Shown one piece after another: positions 45,485-56,101 of a stretch of 64,000 nucleotides of DNA. This DNA is from Emcibacteraceae bacterium. GTDB taxonomy: Bacteria > Pseudomonadota > Alphaproteobacteria > Sphingomonadales > Emcibacteraceae. The stretch lies in the NCBI GenBank assembly GCA_021774795.1, contig JAJFIR010000006.1, forward strand, positions 62,001 through 126,000. Direction: 5' to 3'. Below the pieces are notes generated by a model. The model made no database searches. It saw only the letters and a program-made list of their open reading frames with translations, and had not been told where the DNA came from. Made by a program: the position numbers and the translations under genes. The first letter of the stretch is position 1. Every line of letters begins with the position of its first letter.

Positions 45485-46114
45485 ATGAACGATATCATCG
45501 ATACACACATGAATAATTTGGTTCCAATGGTTGTCGAGCAAACCAGCAGAGGTGAGCGTTCGTTCGATATTTTTTCCAGACTATTAAAAGAGCGTATTAT
45601 TTTTTTAACGGGTCAGGTAAATGACAGTGTGTCCGCCCTTATCACGGCTCAACTTTTGTTTCTTGAAGCAGAAAATCCAAAAAAAGATATTGCATTTTAT
45701 ATTAATTCCCCGGGCGGAATTGTTACTTCGGGTTTAGGCATTTATGATACAATGCAATATATTCGTCCCAAGGTAACAACAATCTGCATTGGACAGGCTT
45801 GTTCCATGGGCTCTCTTCTATTAACGGCAGGTGAACCTGGTCAACGGTTTTCTCTGCCAAATAGCAGAATAATGATTCATCAACCATCAGGCGGTGCGCA
45901 AGGCCAAGCTACGGATATTGAAATTCAGGCAAAAGAAATACTTTCCTTAAGAAAACGGTTGAATGAAGTTTATGTAAAGCACACTGGCCAAAAACTTGGT
46001 GAAATTGAAAAAGCTATGGACCGTGATAATTTTATGTCACCCATAGACGCAAAAAAATTCGGTTTAATTGATAAAATATACGAAAAGCGCGCTGAAATCA
46101 GTGAAGATGAATAA
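45485..46114 (+). CDS. clpP: ATP-dependent Clp protease proteolytic subunit
   Basis: Serine peptidase forming the chamber of ClpXP. The 209 residues contain the catalytic Ser107 ([13 protein letters not shown]) and His132 ([20 protein letters not shown]) and the [14 protein letters not shown] strand that binds substrate. AAGGA lies 10 bases before the ATG. In Alphaproteobacteria ClpXP degrades CtrA and other cell-cycle regulators, a link to the motility control in this window. clpX follows after 257 gene-free bases, so it may have its own promoter. Confidence 0.98.
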   Translation: MNDIIDTHMNNLVPMVVEQTSRGERSFDIFSRLLKERIIFLTGQVNDSVSALITAQLLFLEAENPKKDIAFYINSPGGIVTSGLGIYDTMQYIRPKVTTICIGQACSMGSLLLTAGEPGQRFSLPNSRIMIHQPSGGAQGQATDIEIQAKEILSLRKRLNEVYVKHTGQKLGEIEKAMDRDNFMSPIDAKKFGLIDKIYEKRAEISEDE

Positions 46115-46371
46115 AAAATCGAATTTTGATTAAAAAATATTACATTTTTTCATGGTTGTTAATCAATTGTTTCCACATTTTAGAGTATAAACATTTTTAA
46201 TATTGATATTTCTACGGAATATTTTAAGTTTAAATATCTGTAAGAATGTTTGACCATGCTCTATGTTATATTTAACTTGTAATAAGTGTTAGTATGATTA
46301 TGTAGTAAGGGACCGGAATTTAATTACTATTCGCGTATTATATTAAAAATAATATTAGGAAATTTGACCAT

Positions 46372-47640
46372 ATGTCTAAATCAAAATCTGGCGACACTAA
46401 AAGTACTCTTTTTTGCTCCTTCTGTGGTAAAAGCCAGCATGAAGTGAAAAAACTTATTGCGGGACCTACAGTTTTTATTTGCGATGAATGCGTAGAGCTA
46501 TGTATGGACATTATTCGTGAAGAAAGCCAAACATCGCTTTCGAAAGCCGAAGATGGCGTACCGGCTCCAGCAGAAATATTAAAAGTACTTGAAGATTATG
46601 TGATCGGCCAGGAACTTGCGAAAAAAGTGTTGTCTGTAGCAGTCCATAATCATTATAAACGGTTGCATCATGCGACGCAAAATGATGAAATTGAATTATC
46701 AAAATCTAATATCCTGCTTGTAGGCCCTACCGGATGTGGCAAGACTTTACTTGCGCAAACTTTGGCCAGAATTCTTGATGTTCCTTTCACAATGGCAGAT
46801 GCTACCGCACTTACGGAAGCGGGTTATGTTGGTGAAGATGTCGAGAATATCATTTTAAAATTACTGCAAGCATCTGATTATAATGTTGAACGCGCTCAAC
46901 GTGGTATTGTTTACATCGATGAAGTTGATAAAATCAGCAGAAAATCTGATAATCCATCGATAACTCGTGACGTATCGGGTGAGGGCGTACAGCAAGCTCT
47001 GCTCAAGATAATGGAAGGCACTGTTGCAAGTGTTCCACCACAAGGAGGACGCAAACATCCTCAGCAAGAATTTTTACAGGTTGATACAACAAATATACTT
47101 TTCATCTGTGGCGGGGCGTTTGCCGGCCTTGATAAGGTAATCGCTAACCGTAACGAAGGAAAATCAATTGGATTTGGTGCTAACGTTACAAGTGAGGAAG
47201 AACGTCAAGTTGGTAAAATTTTATTACAGGCTGAACCGGAAGATCTCGTTAAATTTGGTCTGATCCCGGAATTTATAGGGCGTCTTCCTGTTCTTGCAAG
47301 TCTGACGGATCTTGATGAAGATGCATTAGTGCAAATTCTTAGTCTTCCCAAAAATGCTTTGGTAAAACAATATCAACGTTTATTTTCAATGGAAGACGTG
47401 GAACTTCGTTTCACCGATGATGCGTTAATTGCCATTGCACATCGCGCCATCAAGCGGAAAACAGGGGCTCGTGGGTTGCGTTCGATAATGGAAGATATTC
47501 TACTTGAGACAATGTTTGAACTTCCCAGTCTTGATGGTGTTCAAGAAGTTGTTATTAATGGCGAAGTCGTTGTGGGAAATGCTCAACCTCTTTATATCTA
47601 TGCAGATAAAAAGAAAGATGGAGCAGGGGCAGGCGCATAA
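46372..47640 (+). CDS. clpX: ClpX, ATP-dependent unfoldase of ClpXP
   Basis: AAA+ ring that unfolds substrates for ClpP. The 422 residues have an N-terminal zinc-binding domain (Cys15, Cys18, Cys37, Cys40 in [13 protein letters not shown] and [10 protein letters not shown]), Walker A GPTGCGKT (118-125), and the pore loop [20 protein letters not shown]. Walker B reads [13 protein letters not shown]-terminal domain ends in [20 protein letters not shown]. It lies between clpP and lon in the same direction. Confidence 0.99.
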   Translation: MSKSKSGDTKSTLFCSFCGKSQHEVKKLIAGPTVFICDECVELCMDIIREESQTSLSKAEDGVPAPAEILKVLEDYVIGQELAKKVLSVAVHNHYKRLHHATQNDEIELSKSNILLVGPTGCGKTLLAQTLARILDVPFTMADATALTEAGYVGEDVENIILKLLQASDYNVERAQRGIVYIDEVDKISRKSDNPSITRDVSGEGVQQALLKIMEGTVASVPPQGGRKHPQQEFLQVDTTNILFICGGAFAGLDKVIANRNEGKSIGFGANVTSEEERQVGKILLQAEPEDLVKFGLIPEFIGRLPVLASLTDLDEDALVQILSLPKNALVKQYQRLFSMEDVELRFTDDALIAIAHRAIKRKTGARGLRSIMEDILLETMFELPSLDGVQEVVINGEVVVGNAQPLYIYADKKKDGAGAGA

Positions 47641-47761
47641 AGTTTAATCAATAAAGTTTATTTGGTATTTATTTGAAGTGCTAGCCTTGAATTAGCCATA
47701 CCGCCTTCTTAAGTTTCATATAGTGACTTAAACTGTAATATTATTAATTTTTGGACGCCTT

Positions 47762-50155
47762 ATGAGTAAAATCTATCCAGTACTGCCGTTAAGAGATATC
47801 GTCGTATTTCCTTATATGATTGTTCCCCTATTTGTAGGTCGCGAGAAATCGGTCAAAGCACTTGAACAGGTTATGAATTCTGAAAAAAAGATCTTACTTG
47901 TTGCGCAAAAAGATGCCAATCTGGATGAGCCTACCGAAGATGATATATATCGTATAGGCACGCTCGCAACTGTTCTTCAATTGCTAAAACTTCCCGATGG
48001 TACGGTTAAAGTACTTGTTGAAGGTGTCGATCGCATAAAAATAACGGATTTTACCGAGAAAGAAGAATTTTTCGAGGCCGAAACACAGCGGGTTGAGGGT
48101 GAGAAAGTCCCTTCTGATGAGATTGAAGCGTTAAGTCGGTCCGTAATTGGTAAATTTGGTCAGTATGTAAAGCTCAATAAGAAAATTCCTGCCGAAGTTA
48201 TGGAAACCACTGAGCAGATCGAGGATGAAAATAAACTTTCAGACGTTGTTGCCTCCCACTTATCTCTAAAAATAGCCGATAAGCAACTACTTCTTGAAAA
48301 TAGCAATGTCGCAAGTCGTCTTGAAAAAATTTATTCGGTTATGGAAAGTGAAATTGGCGTTATGCAGGTGGAAAAGAAAATCCGACGCCGTGTAAAAAGC
48401 CAAATGGAAAAAACCCAAAAAGAATATTATCTGAATGAGCAATTAAAGGCTATTCAAAAAGAACTAGGTGATGGCGAAGACGGTAAGGATGAAGTTTCAG
48501 AATTAGAAGCCAAGATTAAGAAAACCAAATTTACCAAAGAAGCCAAAGAAAAAGCCAATACTGAGCTCAAGAAACTTAAATCGATGAGCCCAATGTCAGC
48601 GGAGTCAGCCGTAGTAAGAAATTATCTTGAGTGGCTACTGTCAATTCCGTGGAATAAGAAGCGGGCCATAAAAAATGATATTAATGCCGCTGAAAAAATC
48701 CTGAATGAAGATCACTACGGTCTTGAAAAAGTTAAAGAGCGAATTCTGGAATATCTGGCTGTTCAGACACGCACGCAAAAAATTAAAGGGCCTATCCTTT
48801 GTCTTGTTGGTCCGCCCGGTGTTGGTAAAACATCGTTGGGTAAGTCCATAGCGAAAGCAACAGGACGCGAATATGTTCGGTTTTCTGTTGGTGGCATTCG
48901 TGATGAAGCTGAAATCCGCGGTCATAGACGTACTTATATTGGGTCAATGCCCGGTAAAGTCATTCAAAGTATGAAAAAAGCAGGTTCAAGTAATCCAATG
49001 TTCTTGCTTGATGAAATTGATAAAATGGGTGCTGATTTTCGTGGTGATCCATCTTCTGCACTGCTTGAAGTGCTCGATCCGGAACAAAACAGCAAATTTA
49101 ACGACCATTATCTTGAAGTTGATTATGACCTGTCGGACGTGATGTTCATTACGACTGCGAACACTCTTGATATGCCGGGGCCTTTATTAGACCGGATGGA
49201 GATAATCCGCCTTTCAGGATACACAGAAGACGAAAAAGTCGAAATTGCCAAACGCCATTTGATGAATAAATTAATTGACGACCATGGCTTGAAAGAAGAA
49301 GAATGGTCAATTTCGGATGCGGCTCTTCGCGATTTGATTAGATATTATACACGCGAGGCAGGTGTTCGTAATTTGGAACGTGAAATTGCTAATTTAATCC
49401 GAAAAGCGACGAAGCAAATTGTTACCGGTAAAGTAAAGAAAGTTACTGTGACCGTGAAAAATCTTGAAAAATTTGCAGGTGTTAAAAGACATCGTTTTGG
49501 CGAAATGGATGATCAAGATTTAGTTGGCATTACAACGGGGCTTGCCTGGACCCAAGTAGGTGGTGTTATTCTTTCTATAGAAGCAATTGTTTCAAGGGGA
49601 AAGGGTAAGGTTACGATAACTGGAAAGCTCGGTGATGTGATGCAAGAATCTATTCGGGCTGCCCTCAGTTATGTTCGCTCCAAAGCACCGGAATTTGGCA
49701 TCCAGCCAAACGCGTTTGAAACCAACGATATTCATATCCACGTACCTGAAGGTGCTACTCCAAAAGATGGTCCTTCAGCAGGGGTTGCCATGATTACGTC
49801 ATTGGTGTCTGTGCTAACTGGAATTCCTGTGCGTCATGATGTGGCAATGACCGGTGAAATAAGCCTTCGCGGTAAAGTAATGCCAATCGGCGGGTTAAAG
49901 GAAAAACTGCTGGCGGCGCACCGAAGCGGTATTAAGAAAGTGCTTATACCAATTGAAAATGAAAAAGACTTGGTCGAAATACCTGATAATGTCAAAAAGG
50001 GTCTTGAAATTCTTCCAATGACCAAGGTTGATCAGGTATTGGAAAATGCTCTTGCTTCGCCACTCATTCCATTGAATGATGACGAAATAGAGGGAATCGC
50101 TGCTTTAAGTAAAAGTGAAAGTGATTCCAATTTTAAAGACCATTTGCACCATTGA
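47762..50155 (+). CDS. lon: Lon ATP-dependent protease
   Basis: AAA+ protease for misfolded and regulatory proteins. The 797 residues comprise the N-terminal substrate domain (about 1-200, [20 protein letters not shown]), Walker A GPPGVGKT (350-357), and the P-domain with catalytic Ser672 ([20 protein letters not shown]) and the Lys of [20 protein letters not shown]. Length is normal. A strong terminator lies 50 bases downstream, before hup. Confidence 0.99.
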   Translation: MSKIYPVLPLRDIVVFPYMIVPLFVGREKSVKALEQVMNSEKKILLVAQKDANLDEPTEDDIYRIGTLATVLQLLKLPDGTVKVLVEGVDRIKITDFTEKEEFFEAETQRVEGEKVPSDEIEALSRSVIGKFGQYVKLNKKIPAEVMETTEQIEDENKLSDVVASHLSLKIADKQLLLENSNVASRLEKIYSVMESEIGVMQVEKKIRRRVKSQMEKTQKEYYLNEQLKAIQKELGDGEDGKDEVSELEAKIKKTKFTKEAKEKANTELKKLKSMSPMSAESAVVRNYLEWLLSIPWNKKRAIKNDINAAEKILNEDHYGLEKVKERILEYLAVQTRTQKIKGPILCLVGPPGVGKTSLGKSIAKATGREYVRFSVGGIRDEAEIRGHRRTYIGSMPGKVIQSMKKAGSSNPMFLLDEIDKMGADFRGDPSSALLEVLDPEQNSKFNDHYLEVDYDLSDVMFITTANTLDMPGPLLDRMEIIRLSGYTEDEKVEIAKRHLMNKLIDDHGLKEEEWSISDAALRDLIRYYTREAGVRNLEREIANLIRKATKQIVTGKVKKVTVTVKNLEKFAGVKRHRFGEMDDQDLVGITTGLAWTQVGGVILSIEAIVSRGKGKVTITGKLGDVMQESIRAALSYVRSKAPEFGIQPNAFETNDIHIHVPEGATPKDGPSAGVAMITSLVSVLTGIPVRHDVAMTGEISLRGKVMPIGGLKEKLLAAHRSGIKKVLIPIENEKDLVEIPDNVKKGLEILPMTKVDQVLENALASPLIPLNDDEIEGIAALSKSESDSNFKDHLHH

Positions 50156-50204
50156 GGACTGATGCAGACAATTTTATATTTCTTTAAGTTGAAAAAATAG
50201 ACTG

Positions 50205-50240
50205 AAAAAGCACTCTTTGGTATTGTTAGAGTGCTTTTTT
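50205..50240 (+). terminator. Rho-independent terminator of lon
   Basis: AAAAAGCACTCT (50205-50216) pairs with AGAGTGCTTTTT (50228-50239), 12 pairs with an 11-base loop, ending in a run of Ts. The rest of the 261-base lon-hup gap should hold the hup promoter. Confidence 0.9.
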
Positions 50241-50416
50241 GTGCTAAAAAAGTTTTTTGTTTCAATGTCAAGTAAACTTTATATAAAAAAACCGCAGTTT
50301 TGTGAGGTTTTCCCTTTGACGTAATTTAAATGTCCGTCTAATATGCATCAACTTTCGATCAAGCCCGATCATTAAGTTAATCTTGAATATTATGATTTTA
50401 TATAAAGGGGAAGATA

Positions 50417-50692
50417 ATGAACAAAAATGAACTAATTAACAGCGTAGCAGAAGCTGCCGGTCTTTCAAAAGCAGATGCAGCACAAGCTGTTGACGGCGTA
50501 TTTAACACAATTATGAATACACTTGCTGGTGGTGACGAAGTTCGCTTCGTCGGTTTTGGTACTTTCAGTGTAGCACAACGTGCTGCGTCTATTGGCCGTA
50601 ATCCACGTACAGGTGAAAAAATTAATATTGCTGCTTCTAAACAACCTAAATTTAAAGCTGGTAAAGCTTTAAAAGATGCAGTGAATAAGTAA
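50417..50692 (+). CDS. hup: DNA-binding protein HU
   Basis: Small basic nucleoid protein that bends DNA as a dimer. The 91 residues match the family in length and sequence: [20 protein letters not shown], the signature [20 protein letters not shown] with the Pro that inserts into DNA, and the end [20 protein letters not shown] precedes the ATG. It is a single-gene unit bounded by the lon terminator and its own terminator; the lon-hup order is common. Confidence 0.98.
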   Translation: MNKNELINSVAEAAGLSKADAAQAVDGVFNTIMNTLAGGDEVRFVGFGTFSVAQRAASIGRNPRTGEKINIAASKQPKFKAGKALKDAVNK

Positions 50693-50707
50693 TTATTACT
50701 TCATATT

Positions 50708-50746
50708 AAAGCGGTTGGTAATTTTTTTTACCAACCGCTTTTTTAA
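50708..50746 (+). terminator. Rho-independent terminator of hup
   Basis: AAAGCGGTTGGTAA pairs with TTACCAACCGCTTT (14 pairs) around a six-T loop, followed by TTTT. It begins 15 bases after the hup stop. Confidence 0.95.
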
Positions 50747-50821
50747 TGCTTTACTTATCAGCAGTGAAACTGTAGATATGCATCCACGCTTCGTTAACGA
50801 GGTCTGAATTTATAAATTTGA

Positions 50822-50897
50822 GGGCGATTAGCTCAGTTGGTAGAGCGCTTCGTTTACACCGAAGATGCCGGGAGTTCGAGTCTCTCATCGCCCACCA
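50822..50897 (+). tRNA. tRNA-Val (anticodon TAC)
   Basis: A 76-base tRNA. The acceptor GGGCGAT pairs fully with ATCGCCC. The anticodon stem CTTCG/CGAAG encloses TTTACAC with TAC. The T loop reads GTTCGAGTC, the discriminator is A and CCA is encoded. tRNA-Asp follows 121 bases later. Confidence 0.97.
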
Positions 50898-51018
50898 TTT
50901 TTGTATAAATTCTAAATCGGAATAATGGCTTAAGAATCCGAATCGTTTTATCGATAAAACACTTAAATAGCCACTTGACTTGATAGCGGGATTATCCTAA
51001 ATCAGGTGCAATTACGGA

Positions 51019-51095
51019 GGGGGTGTAGCTCAGTTGGTTAGAGCGCTGGCCTGTCACGCCAGAGGTCGCGAGTTCAAGTCTCGTCACTCTCGCCA
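51019..51095 (+). tRNA. tRNA-Asp (anticodon GTC)
   Basis: A 77-base tRNA. The anticodon stem CTGGC/GCCAG encloses CTGTCAC with GTC. The discriminator is G, the identity base of tRNA-Asp, and CCA is encoded. The acceptor GGGGGTG pairs with CACTCTC through five Watson-Crick and two G-T pairs, a rather weak stem. It is the last RNA gene before the nuo operon. Confidence 0.95.
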
Positions 51096-51415
51096 TTTTT
51101 TAAAAAAATGGCTCCCCCTCATGTCTTTTCTCTCTCTTCGTCAATCGCTGTGAATTAATTAAAAAGGTTTAATTCGTTAAACTGTTATATTTGTTTTGAT
51201 TTTTTTCGTAAAAAGCACTTTATAAAAAAAAACTTGTGGAATTTTTGTTCACTTAAGGCTATTAACGAAACAAGGGAATTGCCTTTTGAGATAGAAAATT
51301 ACGATTGTGATTTCAATAGGTGAAAGCAAATGTAAGTCTTGGATTTTAATTGACAGTATTCCAGGTCTTTTGGTGAGGACTGTCATATGTTTACTGCTCG
51401 AAGGGTGGGGTGCTA
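51096..51415. other. Gene-free leader between tRNA-Asp and nuoA
   Basis: No gene is seen. A near-perfect inverted repeat GCCATTTTTT-AAAAAATGGC (51092-51112, one extra central A) starts in the last four bases of the tRNA and may form a weak terminator or processing hairpin. A 16-base palindrome GTTTAA-TTCG-TTAAAC lies at 51167-51182. TTGATT (51196-51201) and TTATAA (51220-51225), 18 bases apart, are a plausible sigma-70 promoter for nuo, which would give a leader of about 180 nt. Confidence 0.4.
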
Positions 51416-51781
51416 ATGAACGAATTGCTGCTCGAATATCTTCCAATATTGGTTTTCTTTATTATTGCTATCATTATGGCGGCAATTTTTGTTTTATTGC
51501 CTATTTTGGTCGTAAAACAGAAGCCAGACGCCGCTAAGCTCTCCGCATATGAATGTGGCTTTGAAGCCTTTACGGATATGCGTCGGCAATTTGATGTACG
51601 GTTCTATCTGGTTGCCATTTTATTTATTATTTTCGACCTCGAAGTAGCATTTCTTTTTCCCTGGGCGGTTGCGCTCGGCAATATAGGAATGCTTGGTTTT
51701 GTTTCTATGATGATTTTTCTGGGCGTGTTGACCGTCGGCTTTATATATGAATGGCGAAAAGGAGCATTGGAATGGGAGTAA
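51416..51781 (+). CDS. nuoA: NADH-quinone oxidoreductase subunit A
   Basis: Small membrane subunit of respiratory complex I near the quinone site. About 121 residues with three helices. The conserved loop [20 protein letters not shown] holds the Cys of the ND3 loop, then [20 protein letters not shown]. The ATG at 51416 is preferred over an in-frame GTG at 51410. It is the first gene of nuoABCDEFGHIJKLM; its end overlaps nuoB. Confidence 0.97.
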   Translation: MNELLLEYLPILVFFIIAIIMAAIFVLLPILVVKQKPDAAKLSAYECGFEAFTDMRRQFDVRFYLVAILFIIFDLEVAFLFPWAVALGNIGMLGFVSMMIFLGVLTVGFIYEWRKGALEWE

Positions 51782-52347
51782 ACAACTCACCAGATCAAGG
51801 AACTTCAAACATGTCATCTCCTGCAATGCAGTCTGAAATGACGGTGATGGAACAAGAAGCTTACTTTAAAACAATTTCTGATGACCTTGCTGATAAGGGG
51901 TTTATTGTAACTTCTGTTGAAGATATTATTGCATGGGCGCGTACGGGCTCTCTTTGGTGGATGACGTTTGGGTTAGCTTGTTGTGCCGTTGAAATGATGC
52001 ATACTTCGATGTCACGTTATGATGTCGAAAGATATGGATTCGCACCGCGCGGCAGCCCCCGCCACTCCGATGTAATGATTGTGGCGGGAACTCTCACTAA
52101 TAAGATGGCACCGGCCATGCGTAAAGTATATGACCAGATGCCGGAGCCGCGTTATGTTATTTCAATGGGTTCATGCGCGAATGGCGGTGGTTATTATCAT
52201 TATTCTTATTCAGTGGTTCGTGGTTGTGATCGCATCGTGCCGGTTGATATATATGTGCCTGGTTGTCCGCCTACTGCGGAAGCGCTGCTTTACGGAATAC
52301 TTCAATTGCAAAAGAAGATCCGCCGTACAATTACGTTTGAGCGCTAG
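51772..52347 (+). CDS. nuoB: NADH-quinone oxidoreductase subunit B
   Basis: Carries Fe-S cluster N2, the last electron carrier before quinone. About 191 residues. Cluster ligands are seen in [20 protein letters not shown] (tandem Cys), [19 protein letters not shown] and [20 protein letters not shown]. The start at 51772 is chosen since AGGAG lies seven bases upstream; an ATG at 51751 in frame would lie deep inside nuoA. Overlap with nuoA is 10 bases. Confidence 0.98.
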   Translation: MGVNNSPDQGTSNMSSPAMQSEMTVMEQEAYFKTISDDLADKGFIVTSVEDIIAWARTGSLWWMTFGLACCAVEMMHTSMSRYDVERYGFAPRGSPRHSDVMIVAGTLTNKMAPAMRKVYDQMPEPRYVISMGSCANGGGYYHYSYSVVRGCDRIVPVDIYVPGCPPTAEALLYGILQLQKKIRRTITFER

Positions 52348-52359
52348 GAGAGAAAATAG

Positions 52360-52992
52360 ATGAGTTCTGATGATGCCTTAAAGGACCTTGGTGAACATAT
52401 TGTCAGTAAAAACGGTAAGAATGTAATTGATTTTAAAGTAACCTTTAATGAACTCACTTTAAACGTCATGCGCGATCAAATTACTGAAGTACTTAGCTTT
52501 TTAAGAGACGATGCCGCGTGTAAATTTGTTCAACTTATTGATGTTTGTGGGGTCGATTACCCAGAACGTGTTGAGCGGTTCGAAGTTGTATATCACCTTC
52601 TTAGTATGCATCACAACAATCGGATACGCGTTAAAGTAAGCACGGATGAAGAAACAACGGTGCCTTCGGTCGTGGGTATCTATCCTTCTGCAAATTGGTA
52701 TGAACGCGAGACATGGGACATGTACGGCATCATGTTTGATGGTCACCCTGACCTTCGTCGATTGCTGAGCGACTATGGTTTCCAAGGGCATCCGCTACGC
52801 AAAGATTTTCCACTAACCGGATATGTTGAAGTTCGCTATAGCGAAGAAGAAAAGCGTGTTGTTTATGAACCTGTTAAGTTGGCACAGGAATTTCGTACAT
52901 TTGATTTCATGAGCCCCTGGGAAGGTGCAAAATATATCCTGCCCGGCGACGAAAAAGCCGACGATCAGGCTGACGAAGGTAAAAAGGGTTAA
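52360..52992 (+). CDS. nuoC: NADH-quinone oxidoreductase subunit C (30 kDa)
   Basis: Peripheral-arm subunit bound to NuoD. The 210 residues show the family signature [20 protein letters not shown] and [20 protein letters not shown]. It is separate from nuoD (3 bases apart), as in Alphaproteobacteria and mitochondria, not fused as in E. coli. The C-terminus is acidic. Confidence 0.98.
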   Translation: MSSDDALKDLGEHIVSKNGKNVIDFKVTFNELTLNVMRDQITEVLSFLRDDAACKFVQLIDVCGVDYPERVERFEVVYHLLSMHHNNRIRVKVSTDEETTVPSVVGIYPSANWYERETWDMYGIMFDGHPDLRRLLSDYGFQGHPLRKDFPLTGYVEVRYSEEEKRVVYEPVKLAQEFRTFDFMSPWEGAKYILPGDEKADDQADEGKKG

Positions 52993-52995
52993 CGG

Positions 52996-54174
52996 ATGGC
53001 TGAAGTAGATATTAAAAACTTTAATGTGAACTTCGGACCGCAGCATCCGGCGGCGCACGGTGTGCTGCGTCTAATTCTTGAGCTAGACGGTGAAGTTGTT
53101 GAAAGGGCCGACCCACATGTGGGGCTTTTGCACCGTGGCACAGAAAAACTTATTGAACATAAAACTTACTTGCAAGCCATACCATATTTTGATCGACTTG
53201 ATTATGTGGCACCAATGAATCAGGAACATGCATTTTGTCTTGCTATTGAAAAGCTGATGGACATTGATGTGCCAAAACGTGGTCAGTATATCCGTGTTTT
53301 ATTTAGCGAGATCGGAAGAATACTCAACCACCTTATGAATATATGTTCGCATGCAACCGATGTGGGCGCATTGACACCTATGCTCTGGGGGTTTGAGCAA
53401 CGAGAAATTCTTATGGAGTTTTATGAAGCCGTATGCGGTGCGCGCCTCCACGCAAACTATTTTCGCCCGGGCGGTGTTCATCAGGACATGCCTGCCGGCC
53501 TCGATAAAAGAATACTCGATTTCTGCGATAGCTTTCCAAAAGTGCTTAATGACATGGAAACGCTTGTGGTGGAAAATAGGATTTTCAAACAGCGCAACGT
53601 TGATATTGGTAAAGTAAGCGCGGACGAAGCCTTCGCACTTGGGTTTACGGGGGCAATGGTTCGAGGGTGTGACATACCCTGGGATATACGTCGCGCCGAG
53701 CCGTATGAAGTATATAATGAACTTGAATTTGATGTCATGGTCGGTAAAAACGGTGATTGTTACGACCGCTATATACTTCGTCTTGAAGAAATGTACCAGT
53801 CTGTGAAAATTATGCGTCAATGTATCGAACAAATGCCGGACGGGCCGGTTTCTTCCATTGATCGTAAAGTAACGCCACCACCAAGGGCTGAGATTAAATC
53901 GTCAATGGAAGCCCTGATCCATCATTTTAAATTATACACCGAGGGGTTCAAAGTACCAGAAGGTGAAGTTTACGCCGCTGTTGAGGCACCAAAAGGTGAA
54001 TTTGGTGTCTACCTTGTTTCAGATGGCACAAATAAACCATATCGTTGTCATATTCGCGCACCCGGTTATGCCCATTTGGCCGCCATGGGACATGTCGCCA
54101 AAGGTTACATGCTCGCGGATATTCCGGCAATGATTGGGTCGTTCGATATTGTATTCGGAGAAATTGACCGATGA
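52996..54174 (+). CDS. nuoD: NADH-quinone oxidoreductase subunit D (49 kDa)
   Basis: Forms the quinone-binding cavity together with NuoB. The 392 residues contain the family motif [20 protein letters not shown], then [20 protein letters not shown] with the quinone-ligand His and the later Tyr region [19 protein letters not shown]. The end reads [18 protein letters not shown], the normal C-terminus. Its stop overlaps nuoE by 4 bases. Confidence 0.99.
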   Translation: MAEVDIKNFNVNFGPQHPAAHGVLRLILELDGEVVERADPHVGLLHRGTEKLIEHKTYLQAIPYFDRLDYVAPMNQEHAFCLAIEKLMDIDVPKRGQYIRVLFSEIGRILNHLMNICSHATDVGALTPMLWGFEQREILMEFYEAVCGARLHANYFRPGGVHQDMPAGLDKRILDFCDSFPKVLNDMETLVVENRIFKQRNVDIGKVSADEAFALGFTGAMVRGCDIPWDIRRAEPYEVYNELEFDVMVGKNGDCYDRYILRLEEMYQSVKIMRQCIEQMPDGPVSSIDRKVTPPPRAEIKSSMEALIHHFKLYTEGFKVPEGEVYAAVEAPKGEFGVYLVSDGTNKPYRCHIRAPGYAHLAAMGHVAKGYMLADIPAMIGSFDIVFGEIDR

Positions 54175-54806
54175 GTGTGAATGTTAAAGAAGCTGAAAAG
54201 TTCGAATTTAGCCCTGAAAATCTGGAGTGGACTAAGTCGCAACTGGCAAAATACCCTGAGAACCGCAGTGAAAGTTGTGTCATGCCGTTTTTGCATCGGG
54301 CGCAAGAGCAAAATCACGGCTGGGTAAGCGTTCCGGTAATGGAATATGTCGCTGATTTATTAGATATGCCTTATATCCGCGTCCATGAAGTCGCAAGCTT
54401 TTATAGCATGTATAATTTAAAACCGGTGGGTAAGCATGTTATCGAAGTATGCACGACGACTCCATGCTGGCTAAAAGGCTCGGATGATGTTGTTAAGGCT
54501 TGTAAAGAAGAGCTGGGAATAGATTTTGGCGAAACAACAAAAGACGGTGAATATACTTTACTTGAAGTGGAATGCGCAGGTGCCTGTGTTAATGCGCCGG
54601 TAATTGCTTACGGCGAAGAATATTACGAAGACTTGGATGATGAAAGCACGCGCAAATTTATCAAGGATCTTAAAAGTGGTGCGAAATTGACGCCCGGACC
54701 ACAAAACGGTCGGTTTAAGTCCTGTCCGATTGGTGGGCCAACCACCTTAAAGGATATGGCGCCGCAAGATGCAGCCTTTGGTCAAGTTGATGGGAGTGAT
54801 GTTTAA
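54171..54806 (+). CDS. nuoE: NADH-quinone oxidoreductase subunit E (24 kDa)
   Basis: Holds the 2Fe-2S cluster N1a of the NADH module. The cluster Cys are in [15 protein letters not shown] and [11 protein letters not shown]. The 211 residues are longer than E. coli NuoE because of a C-terminal extension of about 50 residues ([20 protein letters not shown] and on), common in Alphaproteobacteria. The start overlaps nuoD (ATGA) and its last base is the first of nuoF. Confidence 0.97.
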   Translation: MSVNVKEAEKFEFSPENLEWTKSQLAKYPENRSESCVMPFLHRAQEQNHGWVSVPVMEYVADLLDMPYIRVHEVASFYSMYNLKPVGKHVIEVCTTTPCWLKGSDDVVKACKEELGIDFGETTKDGEYTLLEVECAGACVNAPVIAYGEEYYEDLDDESTRKFIKDLKSGAKLTPGPQNGRFKSCPIGGPTTLKDMAPQDAAFGQVDGSDV

Positions 54807-56089
54807 TGTTGGCGGATAAAGATCGTATCTTCACTAATTTATATGGCTTTGAGAGCCCATTCCTTGACGCTGCAAAGAAACGTGGTGATTGGGACGGTAC
54901 CAAAGATATCCTCGCTCGCGGTGTTGATAGCATCGTTAGTGAAATGAAAGAATCAGGTCTTCGTGGCCGTGGGGGTGCGGGTTTTCCGACGGGTCTTAAA
55001 TGGTCGTTTATGCCCAAAGAATCGGACGGACGACCAAGCTATCTTGTGGTAAATGCTGATGAAGGCGAACCTGGTACTTGTAAGGACCGTGAAATTATGC
55101 GTCATGATCCGCATAAATTAATCGAAGGCTGCCTAATCGCCGGGTTTGGTATGCGGGCGATAGCGGCATATATTTACATTCGCGGTGAATTTGTTCATGA
55201 AGCAAATGTGCTTGAGCAAGCGATTGAAGAAGCCAACGCTGCGGGACTGTTGGGAAAAAATGCCTGCGGCAGTGGATATGATTTTAATGTATATGTACAC
55301 CGTGGTGCTGGTGCGTATATTTGTGGTGAAGAAACGGCCCTGATTGAAAGCTTGGAAGGCAAGAAAGGCCAACCAAGATTAAAACCGCCGTTTCCCGCTA
55401 ATGTCGGTGTGTTCGGTTGTCCGACAACCGTAAATAATGTCGAATCCATCGCAGTAGTGCCTACTATTCTTAGGCGCGGTGGTGCCTGGTTTGCGGGTCT
55501 TGGCCGTGAAAATAATACGGGAACCAAATTATTCTGTATTTCTGGTCATGTGAATAGGCCCTGTAACGTTGAAGAGGAAATGGGTATTCCCCTTAAAGAG
55601 TTAATTGAAACTCATGCTGGCGGTGTTCGCGGTGGTTGGGACAATTTGCTGGCGATTATACCGGGCGGCTCATCGGTTCATATGATTCCTAAGTCGGTGT
55701 GCGATACGGTGCTAATGGATTTTGATAGCCTTCGCGCTGAAGGTACGGGACTTGGTACCGCGGCCGTTATCGTTATGGATAAATCAACAGATTTGGTTCG
55801 CGCTATTACCAGGCTTTCTGCGTTTTATAAACATGAAAGTTGTGGTCAATGTACCCCGTGCCGCGAAGGAACCGGATGGATGTGGCGGGTAATGGAACGC
55901 CTTACCAAAGGTGAAGCCGAAATAGAAGAAATAGATATGTTGCTTGATGTAACCAAACAAATTGAAGGGCACACAATTTGTGCACTTGGTGACGCTGCTG
56001 CATGGCCCGTTCAAGGATTATTCAGACACTTTAGACCCGAAGTGGAACGCCGCATCCTTGAATATAAAAAACAACATAATGCAGCGTAG
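54806..56089 (+). CDS. nuoF: NADH-quinone oxidoreductase subunit F (51 kDa)
   Basis: Binds NADH and FMN and the 4Fe-4S cluster N3. The 427 residues contain the NADH site [20 protein letters not shown], the FMN-binding [40 protein letters not shown], and the cluster motif [20 protein letters not shown] with a distal Cys in [17 protein letters not shown]. Length is normal. nuoG follows 12 bases later with AGGAG in the gap. Confidence 0.99.
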   Translation: MLADKDRIFTNLYGFESPFLDAAKKRGDWDGTKDILARGVDSIVSEMKESGLRGRGGAGFPTGLKWSFMPKESDGRPSYLVVNADEGEPGTCKDREIMRHDPHKLIEGCLIAGFGMRAIAAYIYIRGEFVHEANVLEQAIEEANAAGLLGKNACGSGYDFNVYVHRGAGAYICGEETALIESLEGKKGQPRLKPPFPANVGVFGCPTTVNNVESIAVVPTILRRGGAWFAGLGRENNTGTKLFCISGHVNRPCNVEEEMGIPLKELIETHAGGVRGGWDNLLAIIPGGSSVHMIPKSVCDTVLMDFDSLRAEGTGLGTAAVIVMDKSTDLVRAITRLSAFYKHESCGQCTPCREGTGWMWRVMERLTKGEAEIEEIDMLLDVTKQIEGHTICALGDAAAWPVQGLFRHFRPEVERRILEYKKQHNAA

Positions 56090-56101
56090 GAGATATAAAA
56101 C

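Noticed and set aside
50372-50386. TTAA-N7-TTGA upstream of hup as a CtrA site
   Set aside because: One mismatch, no motility or cell-cycle context, and such matches are expected by chance in AT-rich spacers.
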